This document shows positions 11,072 through 19,642 of a DNA stretch of 64,000 bases, in pieces. The DNA is from Actinomycetes bacterium (GTDB lineage Bacteria > Actinomycetota > Actinomycetes > Propionibacteriales > Propionibacteriaceae), in the NCBI GenBank assembly GCA_030426725.1, contig JAUHXZ010000001.1, positions 62,001 through 126,000 on the forward strand. The letters run 5' to 3'. A program made the position numbers and the translations under genes. How positions within the stretch are numbered: the first letter of the stretch is position 1; the number at the start of each line of letters is the position of its first letter. The notes under the pieces are model-generated. The model worked only from the letters and a program-made list of their open reading frames with translations, did not search any database and was not told the DNA's origin.

Positions 11072-11140
11072 CTCAGGTCGTCGCGGCGGGCCCGCGGCGG
11101 CCCCGCGAGGGTGTTCCGGCGAACCCAGCCAATTGCTCAA
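11060..11140. repeat. 10-bp perfect inverted repeat flanking the putA stop codon (TTGAGCAATT ... AATTGCTCAA)
   Basis: TTGAGCAATT at 11060-11069 and AATTGCTCAA at 11131-11140, 61-nt spacing. Confidence 0.6.
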
Positions 11141-11151
11141 CGCCCGGAACG

Positions 11152-11185
11152 ACTCAGGGCACCCCGGAGACGGGGTGCCCTGAGT
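11152..11185 (-). terminator. Candidate terminator hairpin of rpsO
   Basis: ACTCAGGGCACCCCG / GAGA loop / CGGGGTGCCCTGAGT, perfect 15-bp stem. Confidence 0.8.
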
Positions 11186-11205
11186 GGCGTATGCGGGTGC
11201 TGGTG

Positions 11206-11469
11206 TCAGCGGCGCAGGCCGAGACGCGCGATGAGCGCGCGGTAGTGCTCGACGTCGTTCTTGGCGACGTAGTTGAGCAGGCGGCGGCGCTGGCCGACCA
11301 TGAGCATCAGGCCACGACGGCTGTGGTGGTCGCCCTTGTGCTCCTTGAGGTGCTCCGTGAGGTGCGAGATCCGCTTGCTCAGGAGGGCGATCTGCACATC
11401 CGGCGACCCGGTGTCACCCGGCTTGGTCGCGTACTCTTCGATGATCTGCTTCTTCTCTGCGGCGTCCAT
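11206..11469 (-). CDS. rpsO: 30S ribosomal protein S15
   Basis: [49 protein letters not shown]. Confidence 0.97.
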   Translation of the reverse strand: MDAAEKKQIIEEYATKPGDTGSPDVQIALLSKRISHLTEHLKEHKGDHHSRRGLMLMVGQRRRLLNYVAKNDVEHYRALIARLGLRR

Positions 11470-11675
11470 ACGGGGTTCCTTCCGGTCCGTTGCACGGCGC
11501 CCCTGTCGCGGGTGCGGTCGGGGCTCTGACGAGGCCGTGGCCGATCTGACGGCAACCTGACAATTCTAGCATCCGGCCGCGCTGCCTCCCAAACCACCCT
11601 CCGATCGAACGTCCCTGGGCCCATCGCGACGCGCTAGGGTTAGAACTGTCCCGCCATCGCGAGCAAGGAGCCCCA

Positions 11676-12155
11676 ATGGCCATCACCGTCCGACCCGTCA
11701 ACGACGCGGATCTGGCGACGCTGCGTGAGCAGTCCCCGCGCCCCGACCTCGGACTGCCCGAACAGCACTTCGAGGCCCAGCAGGCGGGCAACCTGATCTA
11801 CGCGGTGGCGGTCGAGGACGACGTGCTCCTGGGTACCGCGGTGCTGGACTTGGACGCAGACTCGATGACTCCTGAGCTGCGCAACATGTACGTCTACCCC
11901 GAGGCGCGTCGCAAGGGCGCCGGACGCGCGCTGAGCGAGTACCTCGAGGAGGAGGCCCGTTCCAGGGGCTTCGAGGCGGTGTATCTGGCGGTGGACCCCA
12001 ACAACGAGAAGGCCGTGCCGCTCTACGTGTCGCTGGAGTACCACCCCACCGGCGAGCACCTGTTCGTCGACGAGCCGGAGGTGCAGCAGGTCGACGACGA
12101 GACGCAGGCCAGCGAGCACTACGCCATCTACAAGAAGTCCCTCACGATCCGCTGA
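11676..12155 (+). CDS. GNAT-family N-acetyltransferase
   Basis: LRNMYVYPEARRKGAGRALSEYLEEEARSRGFEAVYLAVDPNNEKAVPLY. Confidence 0.82.
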   Translation: MAITVRPVNDADLATLREQSPRPDLGLPEQHFEAQQAGNLIYAVAVEDDVLLGTAVLDLDADSMTPELRNMYVYPEARRKGAGRALSEYLEEEARSRGFEAVYLAVDPNNEKAVPLYVSLEYHPTGEHLFVDEPEVQQVDDETQASEHYAIYKKSLTIR

Positions 12156-13056
12156 GGCCGAGGACTGCCTTGGCGCCGCGCACGTCGTCGCGCATCTGCT
12201 CGACGAGGGCATCTACGCCCGCGAACCGCACCTGTCCTCTCAGCCGGTCGACGAAGTCCACCGCGATCTCGACACCGTAGAGCTCGAGATCGGTCCGGTC
12301 CAGTACGTAGGTCTCAACGCGCCGCTCCACCCCGTCGAAGGTCGGGTTGGTTCCCACCGAGATCGCAGCGGGCAACGGTTCGGCGTCCGGCTCGTCGAGC
12401 CTGGTGAGCCAGCCCGCATAGACGCCGTCGGCCGGCACGGCCATGTCCGTGGGGACGGTGAGGTTCGCGGTCGGGAACCCGAGGTCGCGCCCGCGCTGGT
12501 CCCCCACCACGACGACGCCCCTGTACCTGAAGGGGCGCTCGAGGTGCTGCGCGGCGCCCGCCACGTCGCCCTCGGCCAGCATTGTCCTCACACAGGTGGA
12601 GCACGACACGGTGTCGCCGATGTGTTCGAGCGGCAGCGGGCGCACCTCGAACCGGCCGGCGCCGAGTGCCGCAAGGGTGCCGACGTCGCCGGACGCGCGG
12701 TGCCCGAAGCGGAAGTTGTCCCCCACGACCACGCGGACGGGGTGCAGCGGGATGAGGAACCGTTCGACGAAGGCCTCCGGCGTCAGCGCCGCGACCTCCT
12801 CGGTGAAGCGGATGACGCGGACCTCGTGGGCGCCGGCCTCCTTGAGGAGTTCGATGCGGGTCCGCAGGTCGGTGAGCAGCTTGGGTGCCGCCGCCGGCCG
12901 CAGCACGGTCACGGGGTGCGGCCAGAAGGTGACCACGATGAGGGGGTGGTCGACGTCGTGGGTGGCCTCGGCGAGCACGCGCCGGTGTCCACGGTGTACA
13001 CCGTCGAAGTTGCCGATGGCCACGACCGAACTTGTCACGGGTCCCAAATCTGTCAT
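12142..13056 (-). CDS. ribF: Bifunctional riboflavin kinase/FAD synthetase
   Basis: VAIGNFDGVHRGHRRVL, VVGDNFRFGHRASGD, GFPTANL motifs. Confidence 0.94.
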   Translation of the reverse strand: MTDLGPVTSSVVAIGNFDGVHRGHRRVLAEATHDVDHPLIVVTFWPHPVTVLRPAAAPKLLTDLRTRIELLKEAGAHEVRVIRFTEEVAALTPEAFVERFLIPLHPVRVVVGDNFRFGHRASGDVGTLAALGAGRFEVRPLPLEHIGDTVSCSTCVRTMLAEGDVAGAAQHLERPFRYRGVVVVGDQRGRDLGFPTANLTVPTDMAVPADGVYAGWLTRLDEPDAEPLPAAISVGTNPTFDGVERRVETYVLDRTDLELYGVEIAVDFVDRLRGQVRFAGVDALVEQMRDDVRGAKAVLGLSGS

Positions 13057-13922
13057 GCCGGCGCCAGCACCGCAACCGGCGCCGAACCGCCGTCCGACGG
13101 CTCGTAGAGGGCCATGAGGTCACCCGACGGGGACAGCACCCCGGTGGGGGTGCCGGGCACGACCCGCTCGAGCCGGCGCCCGAAGCCGACGTCGCGCGCC
13201 TCGTCCGCCGTCAGGGTCACCACGGGGAAGCTCAGCCGCGCCGCGTCTGCCATCGGCATGAGCGGCGGGGCCTCCTCCCCCAGTTCGACCGCGTCGGCGA
13301 CCGAGTAGCGGCCGATGCGGGTCCGGCGGAGCGTCGTCAAGTGCCCGCCGACCCCGAGGGCGTGCCCGAGGTCGCGGGCGATCGCGCGCACGTACGTGCC
13401 CGACGAGCACTCCACCTCGATGTCAACATCGAGACGGCCGTCGACGGGCCGGACGCGGAGCGCCTCCAGCCGCGACACGGTGACGGGGCGCGCGGCGAGC
13501 TCCACGGCCTCACCGGCACGGGCACGGGCGTAGGCCCGCTTCCCGTTGACCTTGATGGCCGAGACGGTGCTCGGCACCTGGAGGATGTCCCCGGTCAGCG
13601 GGATCAGCGCCTCTCGGATCGCGTCGAGCGTGAGGCCGGAGGCGTCCACCACCGGCGTCACGTCGCCGTCGGCGTCGTCGGTCGACGACGACTCACCCAG
13701 GCGGACCGTGGCCGTGTAGGCCTTGTCGTGCAGGGCGAGGTGTCCCAGCAGCCGGGTGGCACGGTTGACCCCGAGGATAAGGACCCCGGTGGCCATCGGA
13801 TCCAGCGTGCCGGCATGGCCGATCTTACGGGTCCCGAGCAGCCGGCGCAGCCGGCCGACGACCTGGTGGGAGGTGACCCCCGACGGTTTGTCGACGATCA
13901 CCACCCCCGAGTCCTGCGTCAC
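13053..13922 (-). CDS. truB: tRNA pseudouridine(55) synthase
   Basis: VDKPSGVTSHQVVGRLRRLLGTRKIGHAGTLDPMATGVL. Confidence 0.96.
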   Translation of the reverse strand: MTQDSGVVIVDKPSGVTSHQVVGRLRRLLGTRKIGHAGTLDPMATGVLILGVNRATRLLGHLALHDKAYTATVRLGESSSTDDADGDVTPVVDASGLTLDAIREALIPLTGDILQVPSTVSAIKVNGKRAYARARAGEAVELAARPVTVSRLEALRVRPVDGRLDVDIEVECSSGTYVRAIARDLGHALGVGGHLTTLRRTRIGRYSVADAVELGEEAPPLMPMADAARLSFPVVTLTADEARDVGFGRRLERVVPGTPTGVLSPSGDLMALYEPSDGGSAPVAVLAPA

Positions 13923-14368
13923 CGGCCTTCGGCCGCGTCTGTCTCGTCTTCCTCCCGCGGCTTGCGGTAAGGATCGGCCTCGCCGGCGTACTGCTTACCC
14001 ACCGCCGCGGCCGCGGCCGCGGCGTCGTTGACCTGAACCTGGGCCAGGAGGTCCTCCATGTGCTTGGCCGTATCCGGCGTCGCATCGAGCACGAAGGTCA
14101 ACGTGGGTGTGAACTTCATCCCCAGCTGCTGCCCCACCGTCGAGCGGAGCATCCCCCTCGCCGACTCCAGCGCGGCGGCCGAACCGGCCCGCGCCTCGTC
14201 GTCGCCCAGCACGGTGTAGAAGGCGGTGGCCTCCCGGTTGTCGCCGGTCAGCCGCACCTCCGTGATGGTGACGAAACCGAGGCGGGGGTCCTTGACCCGC
14301 CGCTCGATCGTCGACGCCAGGATGACCTTGATCTGGTCAGCCAGCTTGGCGTTCCTCGGTCCGGGCAT
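13919..14368 (-). CDS. rbfA: Ribosome-binding factor A
   Basis: LADQIKVILASTIERRVKDPRLGFVTITEVRLTGDNREATAFYTVLG. Confidence 0.94.
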   Translation of the reverse strand: MPGPRNAKLADQIKVILASTIERRVKDPRLGFVTITEVRLTGDNREATAFYTVLGDDEARAGSAAALESARGMLRSTVGQQLGMKFTPTLTFVLDATPDTAKHMEDLLAQVQVNDAAAAAAAVGKQYAGEADPYRKPREEDETDAAEGR

Positions 14369-14374
14369 GGTTCA

Positions 14375-17257
14375 TCAGCTCCGTTCCTTCTCCACCATCT
14401 CGAACGTCTCGATGATGTCGCCGACGCGGATGTCGTTGAAGTTGGTCAGCGTCATACCGCACTCGAAACCCTCGCGGACCTCGGTCGCGTCGTCCTTCTC
14501 CCGCCGCAGCGAGGCGATGGACGTGGTCTGGACCACGACTCCGTCGCGCAGGAGGCGGGCGCTGGCGTTCCGGCGGATGAATCCGTCGGTGACCATGCAG
14601 CCGGCGATGTTGCCGAACTTCGACGACCGGAAGATCTCGCGGATCTCGGCCTGGCCCCGCACCTCTTCGGCGTAGATCGGCTTGAGCATGCCCTTGAGGG
14701 CTGCCTCGATCTCGTCGATCGCGGAGTAGATGACCGAGTAGAACCGCATGTCGACGTTCTCCCTGTCGGCCATCTGGGCCGCGTGCGGCGTGGGCCGCAC
14801 GTTGAAGCCGATGATGACGGCCTTGGACGCGGCGGCCAGCGAGACGTTGGTCTCGGTGATGGCGCCGACGCCGCGGTCGATGACACGCAGCGACACCTCG
14901 TCGCCGACCTCGATCTTGCCGAGAGCGTCCTCCAGGGCCTCGACCGAACCGGCGCCGTCGCCCTTGAGGATGAGCAGGAGCTCCTGCGTCTCCCCCTTCT
15001 CCAGCTGCTCGAACAGCTGGTCGAGGGTCTTGCGGCGGCTGGTCTTCGCCTGCTGCGCGGCACGCATGCGCGCCTCGCGCTTGTCGGCGATCTGCCGGGC
15101 CATGCGGTCGTCGTCGACGACCAGCACGTTGTCGCCCGCCCCGGGAACCGACGTGAGGCCGAGCACCTGGACCGGCATCGACGGCAGCGCCTCCTCGACG
15201 TTGTCACCCTGGTCGTTGATCAGGGCACGCACGCGGCCATGGGCCGATCCGGCGACGATCGAGTCGCCGATGCGGAGCGTGCCGCGGTGGACGAGCACGG
15301 TGGCAACGGGGCCGCGGCCCTTGTCGAGGTGCGCCTCGATGGCAACGCCCTGGGCGGGCATGTCCGGGTTGGCGCGCAGATCCAGTGCAGCGTCCGCGGT
15401 CAGCACGATGGACTCGAGCAGATCGTCGAGGCCCTGGCGCGTGATCGCGGAGACGTCGACGAACTGGGTGTCGCCACCGTACTCCTCCGGCACCAGTCCG
15501 AACTCGGACAGCTGCCCGCGGACGCGGGTCGGATCGGCCGCGGGCTTGTCGATCTTGTTGACCGCGACGACGATCGGGATGTCGGCCGCCTTGGCGTGAT
15601 TGAGCGCCTCGATGGTCTGCGGCATCACGCCGTCATCGGCCGCCACCACGAGCACGGCGATGTCGGTGGACTTCGCGCCTCGGGCACGCATGGCGGTGAA
15701 CGCCTCGTGGCCCGGGGTGTCGATGAACGTGATGGGACGTTCCTCGTCGTCGACCTCCGTCGCCACCTGGTACGCGCCGATGGCCTGCGTGATGCCGCCG
15801 GCCTCCTTGTCGACCAGGTTGGTGTGCCGGAGCGCGTCGAGCAGCTTCGTCTTGCCGTGGTCGACGTGACCCATGACGGTGACGACGGGCGGACGCGCCG
15901 CCAGGTCCTCCTCGTCGCCCAGGTCCTCGCCGAACTCGAGGTCGAAGCTCTCCAGGAGCTCGCGGTCCTCGTCCTCGGGGCTGACGACCTCGATGTTGTA
16001 GTCGAGTTCGGCGCCGAGCACCTCGAGCGTGTCGTCGGCCACGGACTGGGTGGCAGTGACCATCTCGCCGAGATGGAACAGCACCTGCACCAGCGACGCC
16101 GGCTCTACGCCGATCTTCTCGGCCAGATCGGTCAGCGAGGCGCCACGACGCAGGCGGACGGTCTTGCCGTCGCCCTTCCGGAGGCGCACGCCACCGATCG
16201 TGGGGGCCTCCATCTGGTCGAACTCTTGCCTGCGCTGCTTCTTCGACTTGCGACCGCGCCGGCCCGCGGCACCGCCGCGACCGAAGGCGCCCTGCGTGCC
16301 GCCACCGCGACCGCGGCCTCCGCCGCGACCGCCACCGGGTCCACCCATCGGCGGACCGCCCACGGGCCCGCCGCCGCCACCGCCGGGGCGACCACCGCCG
16401 CCACCGGGACGACCTCGGCCGGCACCGCCGCCGCCGCGCCCGCTGCGGGCGGGCGTGCCGATCTGCGGGTTGGCCTGCTTCGGCATCATCGCGGGGTTCG
16501 GACGCGGAATGCCGCTGGTGCCGCCGGGACGCGGCATGCCGCCCGTGCCACCGGCACCGGCACCGGCGCCACCGGGACGCGCGCCGGGGCGCGGGCCGTC
16601 AGGGCGGCGACGCTGCTGCGTGCCCATGCCCTGCGAGGGCGCGAACGGGTTGTTGCCCGGACGGGGCGCACCGGGCTTGCGGGGCCCGGGAGCCGGGGCG
16701 CCCGGACGGGGGCCGGGCGTCGGGCGGGGCCCGCCGGGGCCGGGACGCTGTCCCTGGTCCGGACGCTGACCCGGCTTGGCGGCGGGACGCTGACCGGGCT
16801 GGGGCGCGCGGGGGCCGGGCTGTGCCGGACGCTGGCCGCCGGCCGGGCCGGGGCGCTGCGGGGCGGGGCCACCGGGCTTCGCGGCGCCGGGAGTGGGGCG
16901 CTGCGGGGCGGGACCGCCGGGCTGCGCGGCGCCGGGACTGGGCCGCTGCGGAGCGGCAGCACCCGGCTTGGGTGCGGGCGTCGCGGGGCGCGGGGCCTCG
17001 GCGGCGGGCTGCGGCGCCGGGGCGGGCGCGGACTGCGCCTGAGGGGGCTTGGGGGCGGCCGACTTGGCCGGCTTCACGGGAGCGCCGGACTCCTCGGGCT
17101 TGCTGGCGAAGGCCTCCCTGATCTTGCGCACGACGGGCGCCTCAAGGGTGGACGACGGGCCACGGACGTACTCGCCGTTCTCGCCGAGCCAGGCCAGCAG
17201 ATCTTTACTTGTCTTCCCGATTTCCTTGGCGATCTCGTGGACGCGGGGCTTTGCCAC
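14375..17257 (-). CDS. infB: Translation initiation factor IF-2
   Basis: [28 protein letters not shown]-terminus; G-domain [50 protein letters not shown] start at 17257. Confidence 0.97.
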   Translation of the reverse strand: MAKPRVHEIAKEIGKTSKDLLAWLGENGEYVRGPSSTLEAPVVRKIREAFASKPEESGAPVKPAKSAAPKPPQAQSAPAPAPQPAAEAPRPATPAPKPGAAAPQRPSPGAAQPGGPAPQRPTPGAAKPGGPAPQRPGPAGGQRPAQPGPRAPQPGQRPAAKPGQRPDQGQRPGPGGPRPTPGPRPGAPAPGPRKPGAPRPGNNPFAPSQGMGTQQRRRPDGPRPGARPGGAGAGAGGTGGMPRPGGTSGIPRPNPAMMPKQANPQIGTPARSGRGGGGAGRGRPGGGGGRPGGGGGGPVGGPPMGGPGGGRGGGRGRGGGTQGAFGRGGAAGRRGRKSKKQRRQEFDQMEAPTIGGVRLRKGDGKTVRLRRGASLTDLAEKIGVEPASLVQVLFHLGEMVTATQSVADDTLEVLGAELDYNIEVVSPEDEDRELLESFDLEFGEDLGDEEDLAARPPVVTVMGHVDHGKTKLLDALRHTNLVDKEAGGITQAIGAYQVATEVDDEERPITFIDTPGHEAFTAMRARGAKSTDIAVLVVAADDGVMPQTIEALNHAKAADIPIVVAVNKIDKPAADPTRVRGQLSEFGLVPEEYGGDTQFVDVSAITRQGLDDLLESIVLTADAALDLRANPDMPAQGVAIEAHLDKGRGPVATVLVHRGTLRIGDSIVAGSAHGRVRALINDQGDNVEEALPSMPVQVLGLTSVPGAGDNVLVVDDDRMARQIADKREARMRAAQQAKTSRRKTLDQLFEQLEKGETQELLLILKGDGAGSVEALEDALGKIEVGDEVSLRVIDRGVGAITETNVSLAAASKAVIIGFNVRPTPHAAQMADRENVDMRFYSVIYSAIDEIEAALKGMLKPIYAEEVRGQAEIREIFRSSKFGNIAGCMVTDGFIRRNASARLLRDGVVVQTTSIASLRREKDDATEVREGFECGMTLTNFNDIRVGDIIETFEMVEKERS

Positions 17258-17414
17258 TACTCTCCTTCGCGGCCCGACCTCCAAGGCGCGGGCCAGTTAG
17301 TTGTGCTGAATCATCGTTGGGTACTCATCGAGTGGTCATGAGCGTTGAGCCCACCTTCTGGTTGACGCCGAGGGCGTGTGAACGATGCGCCCGCTGCACG
17401 CGGGCCGCTGAACA

Positions 17415-17657
17415 TCATATCGCGCCGGGAGCCGCGCTTCCAGCCGGCAGAGTGTCGACCTCGGCGACGCCGAGGGCACGGCGGAACGCCTGCCGCTTGT
17501 GCGCCAGGTCGACACATTCTGCGTGGACATAGGCACCCCGCCCTTCAAGCCGGGGATCGGTGCCGTCGACGAGCCGCCCTCCGCGTCGGACGACGCGGAG
17601 GAGCGCCGACTGGTCGTCGCGACGCCGGCAGGCGATGCAGGTGCGCTGGGGTTCCAC
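17415..17657 (-). CDS. ylxR: YlxR-family (DUF448) RNA-binding protein
   Basis: RTCIACRRRDDQSALLRVVR...GRGAYVHAECVDLAHKRQAFRRAL. Confidence 0.88.
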   Translation of the reverse strand: MEPQRTCIACRRRDDQSALLRVVRRGGRLVDGTDPRLEGRGAYVHAECVDLAHKRQAFRRALGVAEVDTLPAGSAAPGAI

Positions 17658-17775
17658 CCGCCCAGCCTACGCGACTGCCAGCAGGCCCGAAGGCGCGGCA
17701 CAGCCCGCCCACAGTTCGCGACGCGACGGTGGGGTCGTCGGGCGACACGGTCCGGCGACAACGAAGGGACACGAC

Positions 17776-18336
17776 ATGTTCAGCAGGACGATCGCAGGGG
17801 TCTCCGCCGCCGCCCTGGCAGCGGGACTCGGCTTCGGCGCAACCCAGTTGGCCTCCGCCGACAGCAGCACACCCAACCCATCGGCCAGCGCGTCGGCCAC
17901 GCCCGTAGGCGAGGACCCGACGACGCAACCCAGTGGCGGGCACCGTGGTGGCCCCCGGGCGTTCGAAGGCGATCTCTCGGACCTGGCCGAGAGCCTCGGC
18001 GTCGATGAGGACACGCTCACCGCCGCCGTCGCGGCGGCGCGCGACGCCGTCCGTCCCACCTACCCGGGCGACGACACCGACCGGGAGCAGGCGAGGGCCG
18101 AGCACGAGGCTGCTTTCGCGGAGGCGCTGGCGGGCGAGCTGGGCATCGAGGCCTCGACCGTGGAGGATGCGCTCGGGGAGTTGAGGCAGACCCGGAAGGC
18201 CGAGAGGGCCGCGGCCGATGCGGCCGCCCTGGATGAGGCCGTTGACGAGGGCATCCTCACGCGGGACGAAGCCGACGCCGTCGCCAAGGCGATCGAGGCC
18301 GGCGTCGTGTCGGTCCACGGCCACGGGCCCCGCTGA
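17776..18336 (+). CDS. Secreted hypothetical protein with Sec-type signal peptide and repeated short helical motifs
   Basis: MFSRTIAGVSAAALAAGLGFGATQLASADSS signal-like N-terminus; LGVDEDTLTAAVAAARDA and LGIEASTVEDALGELRQT repeat-like segments. Confidence 0.7.
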   Translation: MFSRTIAGVSAAALAAGLGFGATQLASADSSTPNPSASASATPVGEDPTTQPSGGHRGGPRAFEGDLSDLAESLGVDEDTLTAAVAAARDAVRPTYPGDDTDREQARAEHEAAFAEALAGELGIEASTVEDALGELRQTRKAERAAADAAALDEAVDEGILTRDEADAVAKAIEAGVVSVHGHGPR

Positions 18337-18354
18337 CGGACCCGGAACGCGACC

Positions 18355-18383
18355 GGGCCCCCGCCGAATCCCGGCGGGGGCCC
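18355..18383. terminator. Candidate bidirectional terminator between the secreted protein gene and rpfB
   Basis: GGGCCCCCGCCG / AATCC / CGGCGGGGGCCC, perfect 12-bp stem. Confidence 0.75.
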
Positions 18384-18404
18384 AGTCAGGTTGTGGGGGA
18401 AGGA

Positions 18405-19547
18405 TCAGGCACAGCTCCAGGGCTGGGTGCCGCGGATCTCGTAGAGCCGGTTGGCCACGGTGATCTGCTCGGCGCGGGTGGCCTGGTGCGGGTAGTAGGC
18501 GAAGTCGTCGCCGTTGACCGACAGCCACGTGGGCAGGTTGAACTGCAGGCCGCCGTAGTAGCCGTTGCCCGTGTTGATGCTCCAGTTGCCGCTGGACTCG
18601 CACTGGGCGATGCGGTCCCACATGTCTGAACGGGCGAGGTTGATGCCGGCGCCGGACGAGGAAGACGACGACGAGGAGGAGGAAGAAGACGAGGAGCCGG
18701 AGTCCTGCACGACCCGCTGCTTGGTGCCGATCAGGGTGACCTGATCGACCGGCTTCTTGGTGACCTCACGCTTGTCGACCTTGGAGGCGACCAGTTCGCC
18801 GTCCTCGTAGGTGTTGGTGTAGGTCTCGGTGGCGACGCCGTCGACACCCTTGGTCTTGATCTTCGAGGTGCCCTCGTAGAGTTCGCTGGTCTTCTCGGTC
18901 TTCTTCTGGAAGGGGACCTCGACCTCGCGGGTCTTCTGCTTGGTCTCGACGTCGACGAAGGTGATGGACATGCCCTCCTCGAGCGCCGTGCCGGCGGCGG
19001 GGCTGAGCTTGTCGTTGTCGTCCGCCTCTACGCCCGCGAGTTCGAGCGCATCCTCGACGGTGCCGGCGACGCGCAGCGGCGTGGGCTCCCCGGCGACGGT
19101 CACGGTGATGTCCTTCGCCGTGATGATGTCCATGGACAGGCCGTCGCGGGTGATGGCGGCGGAGCGCGACGTGGACAACTTCGAGTCCGCCGCGTCGAGC
19201 TCCAGCATCTCGAGGGCCTGGCCGACGGTGCGGGCGGTGGTCCACACGACGCGCTTCTCGCCGTCGACGGTCACCTCGAGAGGGCGGCCGTAGGCGACGC
19301 TGATCTCCATCTCGTCCGTCACCTCGGTGTCCGGACCGGGCAGGACGACGTCGTGCTCGCCGAGCTCGATGTCCTCCAGTTCTAGGACCTCCGCCACGGT
19401 GTCCTCACGGACGGAGAGGCTGGTGCTGACGCCGTCGACCACGAGGGTGACGTCGTCGGTGCGCATCGCGGTGGCGACGCCGGCCGTCGTGACGAGCGCC
19501 AGGGCACAGCCGCCGGCGACCGCCGGGATCAAAAACCGAGTCTTCAT
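18405..19547 (-). CDS. rpfB: Resuscitation-promoting factor (DUF348 repeats, G5 domain, C-terminal transglycosylase-like domain)
   Basis: DDVTLVVDGVSTSLSVREDTVAEVLELEDI repeats; G5-like segment; SDMWDRIAQCESSGNWSINTGNGYYGGLQFNLPTW; poly-Ser linker. Confidence 0.93.
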   Translation of the reverse strand: MKTRFLIPAVAGGCALALVTTAGVATAMRTDDVTLVVDGVSTSLSVREDTVAEVLELEDIELGEHDVVLPGPDTEVTDEMEISVAYGRPLEVTVDGEKRVVWTTARTVGQALEMLELDAADSKLSTSRSAAITRDGLSMDIITAKDITVTVAGEPTPLRVAGTVEDALELAGVEADDNDKLSPAAGTALEEGMSITFVDVETKQKTREVEVPFQKKTEKTSELYEGTSKIKTKGVDGVATETYTNTYEDGELVASKVDKREVTKKPVDQVTLIGTKQRVVQDSGSSSSSSSSSSSSSSGAGINLARSDMWDRIAQCESSGNWSINTGNGYYGGLQFNLPTWLSVNGDDFAYYPHQATRAEQITVANRLYEIRGTQPWSCA

Positions 19548-19642
19548 CTCGCAGGATTCCTCAGGGTTGGACTTCAAGACTTTCTCAGGTTAACCCCAAT
19601 ATGAGAGAAAACCAAAAAATCCCTGAGATTTCTTAAGGATGG

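Noticed and set aside
14060-17341. 1093-aa plus-strand ORF opposite infB
   Set aside because: Shadow ORF on the antisense of a clear IF-2 gene, caused by high GC3; composition is H/R/V/G-rich with no family motifs
17258-17414. tRNA or small RNA gene between infB and ylxR
   Set aside because: No cloverleaf or CCA/T-loop (GTTCRA) pattern found by eye
19548-19642. ydaO-type c-di-AMP riboswitch upstream of rpfB
   Set aside because: Gap is under 100 nt and lacks recognisable conserved riboswitch core; kept only as an AT-rich leader of interest
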